Shown: positions 7,844 to 15,461, numbered from the stretch's first letter. The stretch is 20,134 nucleotides of DNA from DASUFI01 sp036274635 (GCA_036274635.1 DASUFI010000148.1:1-20134), one strand, 5' to 3'. Made by a program: numbers and translations. Notes: generated by a model from the sequence alone, not told the origin.

Positions 7844-9352
7844 CTACTTCGCGAGCTCGTACAGGTACTCGACGAAGGACAGCACCGCCCCGTCGAAGCC
7901 CTGCACGTTGGGGTTGCTCGACTCGATCACGTAATACTCGTCCGGCGCATGAGCCCCGCTGCCGTGGCCGAGGCCGAAGTGGCCGGAGGCCAGGCTCAGC
8001 GGCTCGTCCGTGAAGACGTAGCCGGGATGGGAGCCGGCGGTGCGCGGCCAGAGCACCGGCTGGATGCCCGCGCGCTGCAGCAGCGCCACCTGCGCCTGGA
8101 TCAGCGGCGCGGCGGCCGGCGTGCTCGTCGGGTCGTAGCCGCCGGTGACGTTGACCTCGATGTCGCCGTAACCGTGCGCCGCCAGGTGCGCCCTCAGCGC
8201 CGCCACGGCGTCGGTCATCTTCATGTCGGGCACGAGGCGCAGGTCCAGCTTGGCCGCCGCGCGGTGCGGCAGGACCGTCTTGCCGCCCTGGCCGGTGTAG
8301 CCGGCCACCAGGCCCTCGATGTTCACCGTCGGCTGCGACTCCAGGCGATCGTTGGCCTGCTCCCACGGCAAGTCGTCGATCCAGTGCTGCACGCCGTACT
8401 GCTTCAACGCCTGCGCCTCGCTCTTGCGGCGGCAGGCCTCGGCGATCATGGCGCGCTCCTCGTCGCCCATCGGGCGCGACTTGGGGTAGCCGTCGATGGT
8501 GATCGTGTTGCCGTCGGGCGAGACCAGCGTGTCGAGCGCCTTCACGAGGTGCCAGGCCGGGCTGTCCACCATGGCCTTGAGCGAGGAGTGGATGTCCTTG
8601 GCCGGGCCGCGGCCCCAGGTCTCGCCGCTCGACACCAGCTCGCACTCGACGATGCCCTTGGCACCGAGGCTCAGCGTGACGACGCCGTCCGGGTCCTGCT
8701 CGGCCGAGGGCATGAACACGCCCGTGCACTTGCCCAGCGCGGCGAGCACCTCCGGGCGGCGCACGAGCTGCGCGATGTGCGGCGAGCCGATCTCCTCCTC
8801 GCCCTCGGCGACGAGCACGAGGTTCACCGGCAGCGTGCGGCCCGCGCCGCGCAGCGCGTGCAGCGCGGCGAGGAAGGCCGCCTCGGGGCCCTTCTGGTTG
8901 ACGGCGCCGCGGCCGACGATCACCTTGCCGAAGCCCGGCTTGTCCACCAGCCGCGCCTCGAGCGGCGGCGAGGTCCACTCGGCCGGATCGAACTGCTTGA
9001 CGTCGTACATGAAGTAGAGGCCCACCGTGCGCGCGGCGCCGGCGTCGAGCGTCGCGAAGACGCCGGGCTTGCCGTCGGTCTGCAGCACGGTGACCTGCTG
9101 GAAGCCGGCATCGCGCGCCAGCGCGGCCATGTGCTCGGCGCCCGCGGGACAGTTGAGGTCCTCGGCCGCGATCGAGGGCAGCGCGATCCAGTCCTGCAGG
9201 CGCTTGACGGCCTCGTCGTGCCGAGCGGCGATCCGCTTGCGGACGTCGGCGAAGTCGTCGGCCTGGGCGAAGACGCGGTCGCCGCAGGCCAGGACGAGCG
9301 CGGCGACGGCGGCGAAGGTCATCCGATTCGCGAGGTAGTGATGGCTGTGCAT
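7844..9352 (-). CDS. Exported M20-family peptidase-like protein with altered metal ligands
   Basis: The 502-aa product has a signal peptide (MTFAAVAALVLACGDRVFAQ region, ~11-30) and the M20 two-domain layout. Expected motifs appear but are modified. The 'GHxD' metal site reads FMYD (M115 in place of His, D117 kept), and the bridging Asp of 'DDKG' reads VNQKG (N152). The catalytic pair survives in EGEEEIGS (E186, E187), and the last metal histidine is present in GAHAPDEYY (H468). VAGYTGQGGKTVLPHRAAAKLDLRLVP lies at the lid-domain boundary. Homology to M20 is clear, but a normal dizinc site cannot form as written. Start at 9352 fits the signal peptide and a GGAG seven bases upstream. It could be a metal-poor peptidase, a different hydrolase or a binding protein. 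Confidence 0.85.
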   Translation of the reverse strand: MHSHHYLANRMTFAAVAALVLACGDRVFAQADDFADVRKRIAARHDEAVKRLQDWIALPSIAAEDLNCPAGAEHMAALARDAGFQQVTVLQTDGKPGVFATLDAGAARTVGLYFMYDVKQFDPAEWTSPPLEARLVDKPGFGKVIVGRGAVNQKGPEAAFLAALHALRGAGRTLPVNLVLVAEGEEEIGSPHIAQLVRRPEVLAALGKCTGVFMPSAEQDPDGVVTLSLGAKGIVECELVSSGETWGRGPAKDIHSSLKAMVDSPAWHLVKALDTLVSPDGNTITIDGYPKSRPMGDEERAMIAEACRRKSEAQALKQYGVQHWIDDLPWEQANDRLESQPTVNIEGLVAGYTGQGGKTVLPHRAAAKLDLRLVPDMKMTDAVAALRAHLAAHGYGDIEVNVTGGYDPTSTPAAAPLIQAQVALLQRAGIQPVLWPRTAGSHPGYVFTDEPLSLASGHFGLGHGSGAHAPDEYYVIESSNPNVQGFDGAVLSFVEYLYELAK

Positions 9353-9542
9353 GAGCACTCCACGGGATCCGGAGGCGAGAGCGAAGCGCGCGTCGCTCCG
9401 CGGCCCGCACGACCCTACCACCGACGATCGGCCAGCGCGTGGCCGCCCGGGCGAGGCGGGGCTGCGCCTCGGGCCGATCGAGGCGACCGACGGGACGCCG
9501 GTGGTGGACTTCAAGGTCGTGCTGGACGATACGGAGCGCTGA
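9351..9542 (+). pseudogene. Possible fragment of a gene tail (uncertain)
   Basis: A 63-codon frame ends LGPIEATDGTPVVDFKVVL plus five residues. The DGTPV-[LV]-D-[IF]-K motif is typical of the C-terminal part of the TrmO/YaeB family (tRNA threonylcarbamoyladenosine methyltransferases). The rest of that family is absent and the first ~30 residues (Arg/Pro-rich) look non-coding. It overlaps the start of the divergent M20 gene by two bases. Treat as a weak gene-remnant candidate. Confidence 0.2.
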
Positions 9543-9548
9543 TCGGTG

Positions 9549-10451
9549 CTACGGCGCCTCGCACGGATCCCATACGAGGCTCACTTCGGTCTCGGGCAGG
9601 TCGTGCGCAAGCTCTTGCTCGCTCGCAAGACCCGAGTCGACGTCGACGAGTTGCACAACGATGTCCGAGTAGGGCCGCCCGTGGCCGAGGTTGGCATAGA
9701 AGCGCTCGATGAAGCCGGAGTCGCCCGTGCGGCTCTCCAGGCTCATGATCGCGAGACGCGCGCCGTCGGAACTCCAGGCCATGTCATAGACGAACCCAGC
9801 GACTTCACCCGCGTAGAGGTGCTCGCCGGTCTCGGCGGCGATCACGAACAGCTGCGCGCCTGCCGTGTCGCCGTCGGTGCGCCGCTGATGGGCGATCGCG
9901 AGCCGCCGGCCGTCGCGCGACCAGGTAGCGCGGCTGTAATCAGTCGTCATCGTGAGCGGCAGTGGCGTCCGCGCACCCGTTACGAGGTCGATGATCCCGA
10001 GGTCGATCGCGCGGCGATCGAGGATGACCGCGCGTTGCAGCAGCCGGTCGGCGACAACGCTGTGAGATCTGCGCAGCCTGTCTGCATCGACCCTGCGCTC
10101 CGTGAGTTCCGCCGCGCAGGCGCCCGTCACGCGGTCGCATGCCGCGTCGGCCAACTCAGCGCGGGCCGCCTTCTCCGCAGCCGCCAGCGCCGAGAGCGGA
10201 GCGAGTGGGCCTTCGACGTCTTCGTCCACGTCGAGCGGGAACTGCTGCCAGTCGGGGTTGGAAGGGTCGCCGGACGAGACCCACAGCGCACGGTGCAGCA
10301 GCTTGCCTTGGTATCCGCGCGACCACCACACGTCGACGACGAGTGGACGCGGAGTGCCGGCAGCCGGCGCGGGCTCGGAGGAAGCGCAGCTCGCCGCCAG
10401 CAACGCGGCCGCGAGGACCCAGGCGCTCGCACGCCTCGCGGCTGCTACCAT
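9549..10451 (-). CDS. Lipoprotein with WD40/TolB-like beta-propeller repeats
   Basis: The 300-aa protein starts MVAAARRASAWVLAAALLAASC, a signal peptide with a probable lipidation cysteine at C22, then a short Ala/Pro linker. Repeats with the PD40/TolB style 'x-W-S-x-D-G-x-x-L-A' occur twice: ATWSRDGRRLAIAHQ and MAWSSDGARLAIMSL. A partial third, VSLVWDPCEAP, lies at the very C terminus. The middle (~60-150) is Ala/Arg-rich with four cysteines or fewer and no recognised domain. With only two to three visible repeats it could be a partial propeller or pair with another protein. The internal ATG at 10451 was chosen over upstream starts because it begins the signal peptide. iscX begins 31 bases away on the other strand. 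Confidence 0.7.
   Translation of the reverse strand: MVAAARRASAWVLAAALLAASCASSEPAPAAGTPRPLVVDVWWSRGYQGKLLHRALWVSSGDPSNPDWQQFPLDVDEDVEGPLAPLSALAAAEKAARAELADAACDRVTGACAAELTERRVDADRLRRSHSVVADRLLQRAVILDRRAIDLGIIDLVTGARTPLPLTMTTDYSRATWSRDGRRLAIAHQRRTDGDTAGAQLFVIAAETGEHLYAGEVAGFVYDMAWSSDGARLAIMSLESRTGDSGFIERFYANLGHGRPYSDIVVQLVDVDSGLASEQELAHDLPETEVSLVWDPCEAP
10445..10450 (+). promoter_or_regulatory. Possible -10 element (TACCAT) for iscX
   Basis: TACCAT lies 31 bases before the iscX ATG and overlaps the first codon of the divergent lipoprotein gene. It is offered only because iscX needs a promoter of its own here; the -35 region shows no clear match. Confidence 0.2.
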
Positions 10452-10481
10452 CGCGCTGCCCGCCTCGCCGGAGCCGCTCCC

Positions 10482-10691
10482 ATGCCCAAGCCCCTCCAAT
10501 GGACCGACGTCACGGACATCGGCATCCTCCTCGCCGAGAAGCACCCCGAGATCGACCCGCTCTCCGTGCGCTTCACCGACCTGCACGCCATGGTCATGGC
10601 CCTGCCCGGCTTCGCCGGCGACCCCAAGAAGTCCGGCGAGAAGATCCTCGAGGCCATCCAGATGGCGTGGGTCGACGAGGTCGAGGACTGA
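10482..10691 (+). CDS. iscX: Fe-S cluster assembly accessory protein IscX (YfhJ), displaced from the isc operon
   Basis: The 69-aa acidic protein matches E. coli IscX (66 aa) along its whole length. LQWTDVTDIGILLAEKHPEIDP corresponds to the first helix and turn, then VRFTDLHAMVMALPGF and GEKILEAIQMAWVDEVED. IscX binds IscS and iron and modulates desulfurase activity. The usual place of iscX is right after hscA-fdx; here it is 4.5 kb downstream and separated by genes on the other strand. A GGAG (10470-10473) precedes the ATG by eight bases. The stop and the next start share bases (TGATG), so the thioesterase is translationally coupled to it. Confidence 0.93.
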   Translation: MPKPLQWTDVTDIGILLAEKHPEIDPLSVRFTDLHAMVMALPGFAGDPKKSGEKILEAIQMAWVDEVED

Positions 10692-11107
10692 TGGCCGCCT
10701 TCGAGACGGTCATCCCCGTCCGCTTCGGCGACGTGGACTACGCGGGGATCATGTACTACCCGCAGTTCTTCCGGAACTTCCACGCCGTGTTCGAGGACAT
10801 GTTCGGGGCGCGGCTGGGCGTGCCGTACATGGCGATCCTGGAGGACCGGCGCATCGGCTTCCCGATGGTGAAGATCGCGACGGAGTTCCGGAAGCCGTTC
10901 CGCTTCGGCGATCCGATGCGGCTGCGCATCAGCTGCACCCGCGTCGGGCGAACTTCGATCGATTTCCTCTATCACGGCCACAACGGCGCCGAGAACGAGC
11001 CGTCGGTGGAAGCCCGGGCCACGGTCGTCACGGTGAACCTCGACACGCTGGCGCCCATCGAGATCCCGCCCGACATCCTGGCCGTGCTGCGCGGGCTGCA
11101 CGACTGA
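10691..11107 (+). CDS. Hotdog-fold acyl-CoA thioesterase (4HBT/YbgC type)
   Basis: The 138-aa protein begins with a 4-hydroxybenzoyl-CoA thioesterase signature: PVRFGDVDYAGIMYYPQFFRNF, in which D16 of DxDxxG is the expected catalytic aspartate and the following helix is typical. FRKPFRFGDPMRLRISCTRVG and SIDFLYHGHNGAE form the later strands of a single hotdog. It likely hydrolyses an acyl-CoA or acyl-carrier thioester; the substrate cannot be read from sequence. Its start overlaps the iscX stop, so the two are probably co-transcribed, although no functional link to Fe-S assembly is known to me. The next gene is convergent, 26 bases away. Confidence 0.85.
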   Translation: MAAFETVIPVRFGDVDYAGIMYYPQFFRNFHAVFEDMFGARLGVPYMAILEDRRIGFPMVKIATEFRKPFRFGDPMRLRISCTRVGRTSIDFLYHGHNGAENEPSVEARATVVTVNLDTLAPIEIPPDILAVLRGLHD

Positions 11108-11133
11108 GCGTGCGCACTGCGTGAATCGAGCCG

Positions 11134-11604
11134 CTACGGCTCCAGCTGCGCCTGCACGGCGTTGCTCAGGCTGACGCCGTGCGGCATGCCGCCGTCGAGC
11201 GACGCGCACTGCAGGTAGAAGGTCACCGGGCCGCCGCCGCCGGGGATGTTGCCCAGCAGGAACTCGCCCGCCGCATCGGTGACGAGGGGCAGCGAGAAGA
11301 CCACGGGGACCGGGACGAGCAGGCCGCCCTTGAAGGGCGTCGGCGAGTTGTCGAGGCCCGCGAAGATCAGCGCGGGCGTGAACGAGGTGCAGTTGAGCAC
11401 CTGGATGTAGAAGGTGCCGCCCGTGCCGAGGTCGCCGCAGACGTAGAGGTACGAGAGGCCGGGCCCCTGCATCCCGAGGTCGGGCTGGCAGGGCGGCAGC
11501 TGCGCCGAGAGCGCCGGCGCGAGCACGGCCGCGACGAGCCCTGCGGCCGCCAGGCGCCGGACGGCGGGGACCAGGGAGCGAATGCGGAGCAGGGCGGAGT
11601 TCAC
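11134..11604 (-). CDS. Secreted protein of a planctomycete-type family, function unknown
   Basis: The 156-aa product has a signal peptide ending at APALSA-Q (~1-34) and a small all-beta-looking mature domain: CQPDLGMQGPG, YLYVCGDLGTGGTFYIQVLN, then PFKGGLLVPVPVVFSLPLVTD. It ends GGGPVTFYLQCASLD, then HGVSLSNAVQAQ. The Gly-rich turn followed by aromatic-L-Q and a late 'SNA' motif recurs in secreted proteins I associate with Planctomycetota. Cysteines come in possible disulfide pairs (C39, C55 and others). The start is GTG at 11604, chosen because it begins the signal peptide with GAGGGA about ten bases upstream. A -10 candidate (TATCCT, complement of 11661-11666) and a leader hairpin (11624-11641) precede it. 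Confidence 0.65.
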   Translation of the reverse strand: MNSALLRIRSLVPAVRRLAAAGLVAAVLAPALSAQLPPCQPDLGMQGPGLSYLYVCGDLGTGGTFYIQVLNCTSFTPALIFAGLDNSPTPFKGGLLVPVPVVFSLPLVTDAAGEFLLGNIPGGGGPVTFYLQCASLDGGMPHGVSLSNAVQAQLEP

Positions 11605-11623
11605 GATGGAGTCCCTCGGGAGT

Positions 11624-11641
11624 GTGCGGTCCGGGCCGCAC
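11624..11641 (-). promoter_or_regulatory. Leader hairpin of the secreted-protein gene
   Basis: GTGCGG and CCGCAC form a perfect six-base stem around a six-base loop, located between the putative -10 (11661-11666 complement) and the GTG start at 11604. It could stabilise the leader or modulate translation; a chance GC-rich repeat is possible. Confidence 0.3.
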
Positions 11642-11705
11642 GCGGATGCGCGGCGCACACAGGATACGTCGCCTGCGCGGATCGGGCCACTCGGACCCGC
11701 TCGCC

Positions 11706-11733
11706 TTGATCGCCGCGCCGCCGCGGCGTACGG
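11706..11733 (+). promoter_or_regulatory. Possible promoter of the M61 gene (TTGATC ... TACGGT)
   Basis: A -35-like TTGATC (11706-11711) and a weak -10-like TACGGT (11728-11733) are spaced 16 bases. The -10 ends ten bases before the ATG, which would give a very short leader. There is no Shine-Dalgarno. Confidence 0.3.
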
Positions 11734-11743
11734 TCCGCCGCTC

Positions 11744-13672
11744 ATGCGCGCCCTCGTGGGACTGTTGCTGGCAGGCTGCGCGACCTCCGCTGCCCTCGCC
11801 CCACAGGCCGCGCCGACCGCGCCCGCCGCGCCGTCCGGGAGCCCCGCCATGACCCGCTTCCTCGTCACGCTGCCCGACCGCCAGGCGCACCAGCTGCACG
11901 TGCGCCTGACCGTGGAGCGCCCGGCCGGCGCGACCGGCCCGCTCGCTCTGGGCCTGCCGGTGTGGACGCCGGGCAGCTACCTCGTGCGCGAGTTCAGCCG
12001 CAACGTGCTGGACCTCTCGGCCACCGACGCCTCGGGCGCGCCGCTGGCCGTGACCAAGCGCGACAAGAACACCTGGGAGGTGGCCGCCGGCTCCGCGCGC
12101 ACGGTGCAGCTGGACTACGAGCTCTACGCCAACGAGCGCTCCGTGCGCACCAGCCACGTGGACGCCGACCACGCCTTCCTCTCGCCGGCGGGCACCTTCC
12201 TCTTCGTGCGCGGCGCGGACGGCCGGCCGGCGCCGGGCGAGCAGCGCGTGAGGATCGAGGCGCCGGCGGGCTGGAGCGTCTTCTGCGCGCTGCCGGTCAA
12301 GGGCGGCGAGCTCGTCGCCCCCGACTACGACACGCTGGTGGACAGCCCCATCGAGGTGGGCCCGCACCGCGTGCTCGAGTTCGCCAACGACGGCGTCCCG
12401 TTCCGCATCGTGCTGGCAGGCGACGGCACGCTCGACGAGGCCAGGCTGCGCGAGGACGTGGCGAAGCTGGTGGACGAGGTCGCGGCCGTCTTCGGCCAGC
12501 AGCCCTACCCCTCGTACACCTTCTTCCTCGAGCTGGTCGACGCCGGCGGCGGCGGCCTCGAGCACGCCGACTGCAGCGTCAACATGGTCTCGCGCTGGAA
12601 CTTCGGCAAGAAGAAGGAATACCGCGACCTGCTGGGCCTGCTGGCGCACGAGTTCTTCCACGCCTGGAACGTGAAGCGCTTCCGTCCCGCCGCGCTGGGC
12701 CCCTTCGACTACGACCGCGAGAACTACACGCCCGACCTGTGGGTGGCCGAGGGCGTCACCAGCTACGTCGACGACCTGTGCGTCGTGCGCGCCGGCTTCT
12801 ACGACAAGCCCGGCGAGTGGCTCGATGCGGTGGCGGCCTCGTACAAGGAGACGGCCGAGCTGCCTGGCGCGCGGCGCATGAGCCTGTCGCGCGCCAGCCA
12901 GGACACGTGGATCAAGTTCTACCGGCCCGACGAGAACAGCCGGAACAGCTCGGTGTCGTACTACAGCAAGGGTGCGCTCGTGGCGCTGCAGCTCGACCTG
13001 CGCATCCGGCGGCTGTCGGGCGGCGCACGCTCGCTGCAGGACGCGCTGCGCCTCGGCTGGCAGCGCTACACGGCGAAGGGCCAGGGCTATCCCGCGGGCG
13101 CCCTGCAGGCCCTCGCCGCCGAGACCGCCGACGCGGACCTCGCGGACTTCTTCGCCGCGTACGTCGACGGCACCGAGCCGCTCGCCCCGGACGAGGACCT
13201 CGCCTTCGTCGGCCTGCAGCTGAAGCGCACGCCGTCGAAGACCGAGCGCAACCTGCCGAAGGACGCCGACGGCTTCGCGCTCGAGCCCTGGCTGGGCCTG
13301 GTCACCGCCACCGACGGCCCGCTGTGCAAGGTGACCGGCGTGCTCGAGGACGGCCCCGCCTGGCGCGCCGGCCTCAACACCGACGACCAGATCCTCGCCG
13401 TCGACGGCCAGCGCGTTGCGCAGGACACGCTGCAGGACCGCCTCGACCGCGCCGGCGCCGAGCCGCTGGAGATCAGCTTCTTCCGCGGCCAGTCCCTGCG
13501 CACGCTGACGCTGACGCCGGAAGCGCGCCGACTCGAGGACTGGAAGCTCGCGCCGATCGACGCGCCGAGCGATGCGCAGAAGGCGGCCTTCAAGGCGTGG
13601 ACGGGGCAGGAGCTGCCGGCCGCGGGCGCGCCGGCGTCGGTCGAGGCGCCAGACGGATCGCAGGCGCGCTGA
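11744..13672 (+). CDS. M61-family aminopeptidase-like lipoprotein with C-terminal PDZ domain
   Basis: The 642-aa protein has a short lipoprotein signal (MRALVGLLLAGC, C12 as lipidated residue) and an Ala/Pro linker to about residue 35. The N-terminal M61 beta domain contains LPVWTPGSYLVREFSRNV, highly typical of glycyl aminopeptidases. The metalloprotease core has HEFFHAWNVKRFRP (HExxH at 302-306, with WNVKR following as in M61) and the third zinc ligand E336 in LWVAEGVTSYVDD. A PDZ domain near residues 520-615 contains GVLEDGPAWRAGLNTDDQILAVDG. It should be a zinc aminopeptidase anchored in the envelope, probably acting on peptides with N-terminal Gly or Ala; substrate preference is family knowledge only. 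All catalytic residues are present. Confidence 0.92.
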   Translation: MRALVGLLLAGCATSAALAPQAAPTAPAAPSGSPAMTRFLVTLPDRQAHQLHVRLTVERPAGATGPLALGLPVWTPGSYLVREFSRNVLDLSATDASGAPLAVTKRDKNTWEVAAGSARTVQLDYELYANERSVRTSHVDADHAFLSPAGTFLFVRGADGRPAPGEQRVRIEAPAGWSVFCALPVKGGELVAPDYDTLVDSPIEVGPHRVLEFANDGVPFRIVLAGDGTLDEARLREDVAKLVDEVAAVFGQQPYPSYTFFLELVDAGGGGLEHADCSVNMVSRWNFGKKKEYRDLLGLLAHEFFHAWNVKRFRPAALGPFDYDRENYTPDLWVAEGVTSYVDDLCVVRAGFYDKPGEWLDAVAASYKETAELPGARRMSLSRASQDTWIKFYRPDENSRNSSVSYYSKGALVALQLDLRIRRLSGGARSLQDALRLGWQRYTAKGQGYPAGALQALAAETADADLADFFAAYVDGTEPLAPDEDLAFVGLQLKRTPSKTERNLPKDADGFALEPWLGLVTATDGPLCKVTGVLEDGPAWRAGLNTDDQILAVDGQRVAQDTLQDRLDRAGAEPLEISFFRGQSLRTLTLTPEARRLEDWKLAPIDAPSDAQKAAFKAWTGQELPAAGAPASVEAPDGSQAR

Positions 13673-13739
13673 ACTGCGCGTCGGGGCTGGAAGCTGTTCG
13701 TCGCCTCGATGCGACCGGCGCCGCGGCGCGCGGCACGAA

Positions 13740-14735
13740 TTACACCTCGATCTCGTCCTTCTGCTGCCGCATCATCAGGTCCGCCACCGCCCGCCGCGGC
13801 TCCTTGCCCTCGAACAACACGGCGTGGATCTCGCCGCTGATCGGCATCTCGACGCCGGCTTCGCGCGCCAGCTCCATGACGGCCTTGCAGGTGAGCACGC
13901 CCTCGGGCACGCCCGGGATGCCGCGCAGGATGTCTTCCAGCTTCTCGCCGCGGCCGATGCGCTCGCCCACGAGGCGGTTGCGGCCGTGGCGCGAGATGCA
14001 GGAGACGACGAGGTCCCCGATGCCCGAGAGGCCGTTGAAGGTCTCGCGCTGGCCGCCGAGGGCGACGCCGAGGCGCGCCATCTCGGCCTGGCCGCGCGTG
14101 AGCAGCGCGGCCTTGGAGTTGTCGCCGAGCTGCAGGCCGTCGACCATGCCGCCGGCGATGGCGAGGACGTTCTTGAGCGCACCGCCGAGCTCGACGCCGA
14201 TGGGGTCGTTGCTGGTGTAGACGCGGAAGCGCTCGGTGGTCAGCAGGTCCTGCACGCGCAGGGCGAGGCCCATGTCGCGGCTGGCGGCGACGACGGCGGT
14301 GGGCATGTGCTCCACCACCTCCTCCGCGTGGCTCGGGCCCGAGACCACGGCCAGCGGGCGGTTGCCGAGGACGTCGCGCAGGATCTCCGTGGCGCGCTGG
14401 TGCGAGGGGAACTCCAGGCCCTTGGTGGCCGAGACCACCGGCTTGGCGCGGCCGACGTGCGGCTTGACGCGCAGGAGCACGTCGCGCAGGTAGCGGCTGG
14501 GCACGGCCGAGACGATGAGGTCGGCGTGCTCGAAGGCCTGCGCCTCGTGCGTGACGGCCACGCCGTCGGGCATCTTGTAGGCCGGCAGGTACTTGCGGTT
14601 CATGCGCGAGGTCTGCAGCTCGAGCGCGCGCTGCTCGGACCAGCTCCACTGGATGACCGCGGCGCCGCGCTCCACCAGCACCATGGACAGGGCCGTGCCC
14701 CACGCGCCGTCGCCCAGGACCGCGACTCTCTCCAT
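13740..14735 (-). CDS. gpsA: NAD(P)-dependent glycerol-3-phosphate dehydrogenase GpsA
   Basis: The 331-aa enzyme (E. coli 339) reduces dihydroxyacetone phosphate to sn-glycerol-3-phosphate for phospholipid synthesis. The Rossmann motif VLGDGAWGTALSMVL (G8-x-G10-x-W-G) opens the protein. VSAVPSRYLRDVL and SATKGLE follow, and the substrate-binding LGGALKNVLAIAGGMVDGL segment contains the catalytic lysine. FNGLSGIGDLVVSC, then GRNRLVGE near 240-265, is diagnostic. The ATG overlaps the stop of plsY (TGA within ATGA), so it is the second gene of a plsY-gpsA pair. The product of GpsA feeds the acyltransferase directly. The C terminus (MMRQQKDEIEV) is normal for the family. Confidence 0.95.
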   Translation of the reverse strand: MERVAVLGDGAWGTALSMVLVERGAAVIQWSWSEQRALELQTSRMNRKYLPAYKMPDGVAVTHEAQAFEHADLIVSAVPSRYLRDVLLRVKPHVGRAKPVVSATKGLEFPSHQRATEILRDVLGNRPLAVVSGPSHAEEVVEHMPTAVVAASRDMGLALRVQDLLTTERFRVYTSNDPIGVELGGALKNVLAIAGGMVDGLQLGDNSKAALLTRGQAEMARLGVALGGQRETFNGLSGIGDLVVSCISRHGRNRLVGERIGRGEKLEDILRGIPGVPEGVLTCKAVMELAREAGVEMPISGEIHAVLFEGKEPRRAVADLMMRQQKDEIEV

Positions 14736-15403
14736 CACTTCTGTTCCAGCCTTTCCAGCGGGACGCGGTCGCCCGCGCGGTGTTCGGTTCCGGCCCGGAT
14801 CCTGACGAAGTTCTGCGCGTGGCGCAACGTCACCACGACGGCCAGCAGGCCGAGGTAGAGCAGGCCGTCGCTCCAGGCGGCTCGCGGATCGGGCTGGCTG
14901 GCCGGCAGCCCGAGGTGCAGGCCCGCCAGGCGCCCCGCCGCCAGCGCCACCGGGAACAGCCAGGCCAGCGCCACGCTGGCCACCGAGACGTAGCCCGTGA
15001 CGCGCTTGAGCAGCGCGTGCAGCAGCAGCACGGGCAGCGCCACGCGCCACTCCAGCGCGAGCATCGCGCCGATGAAGGTGGCCACGCCCTTGCCGCCGCG
15101 GAAGCCCGACGTCACCGGCCAGACGTGTCCGAGGACCACCGCCAGCGCGATGGGCCCGTGCCCGCCCGAGTCGAGGCCCGAGGGCGGCACCGCGAGCAGC
15201 AGCACCGGCAGGAAGCCCTTGAGGATGTCCAGCAGGAGGACCGCGCGCCCCCACGCCGGGCCCAGCAGCCGGCCCACGTTGGTGGCGCCCGGGTTCCCGC
15301 TGCCGTACGCGCGGACGTCCACGCCCTTGATCCGGCCCGCGAGCGCGGCAAACGACACGCACCCGATGGCGTAGGCGGCCAGCAGCGGAAGGAGCGTCTC
15401 CAC
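14735..15403 (-). CDS. plsY: Acyl-phosphate:glycerol-3-phosphate acyltransferase PlsY
   Basis: The 222-aa membrane protein has five or so hydrophobic segments and the three PlsY motifs: GSGNPGATNVGR (34-45), the phosphate-binding FRGGKGVAT (101-109), and a late R-H-A-x-N motif (RHAQNFVRI). It transfers an acyl group from acyl-phosphate to glycerol-3-phosphate to give lysophosphatidate. E. coli PlsY has 205 residues; the extra length is a polar C-terminal tail. The start is GTG at 15403; an in-frame TAG lies 12 bases upstream, and no other start exists between them. No Shine-Dalgarno is seen, while a TAGAAT -10-like box ends six bases before the GTG, suggesting a leaderless transcript. Confidence 0.94.
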   Translation of the reverse strand: METLLPLLAAYAIGCVSFAALAGRIKGVDVRAYGSGNPGATNVGRLLGPAWGRAVLLLDILKGFLPVLLLAVPPSGLDSGGHGPIALAVVLGHVWPVTSGFRGGKGVATFIGAMLALEWRVALPVLLLHALLKRVTGYVSVASVALAWLFPVALAAGRLAGLHLGLPASQPDPRAAWSDGLLYLGLLAVVVTLRHAQNFVRIRAGTEHRAGDRVPLERLEQK

Positions 15404-15409
15404 GCCGCG

Positions 15410-15415
15410 ATTCTA
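15410..15415 (-). promoter_or_regulatory. Putative -10 element (TAGAAT) giving a leaderless plsY transcript
   Basis: On the minus strand TAGAAT (five of six consensus matches) is separated by six bases from the GTG start of plsY. Transcription normally begins about seven bases after the -10, so the message would begin at the start codon. The TAG in this box also closes the frame upstream. No clear -35 is seen at 16-18 bases. Confidence 0.4.
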
Positions 15416-15461
15416 GACGTCCACCCCCGCCGCCCGCGCTGTCGGCGCGCCGGCCGCTGCG

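Noticed and set aside
7772..9712. 646-codon plus-strand frame opposite the M20 gene
   Set aside because: Shadow of the minus-strand M20 gene; composition is His/Arg/Ala-rich with no protein-like motifs.
10445..12661. 738-codon minus-strand frame across iscX, thioesterase and the M61 start
   Set aside because: It runs opposite well-supported genes and includes low-complexity Arg/Ala/Gly sequence; only the separate frame at 11134-11604 shows a signal peptide and family-like sequence.
13718..13729. 12-bp palindrome GCGCCGCGGCGC between the M61 gene and gpsA as a terminator
   Set aside because: A GC-only self-complementary run is expected by chance at this composition, and it has no loop or T-run.
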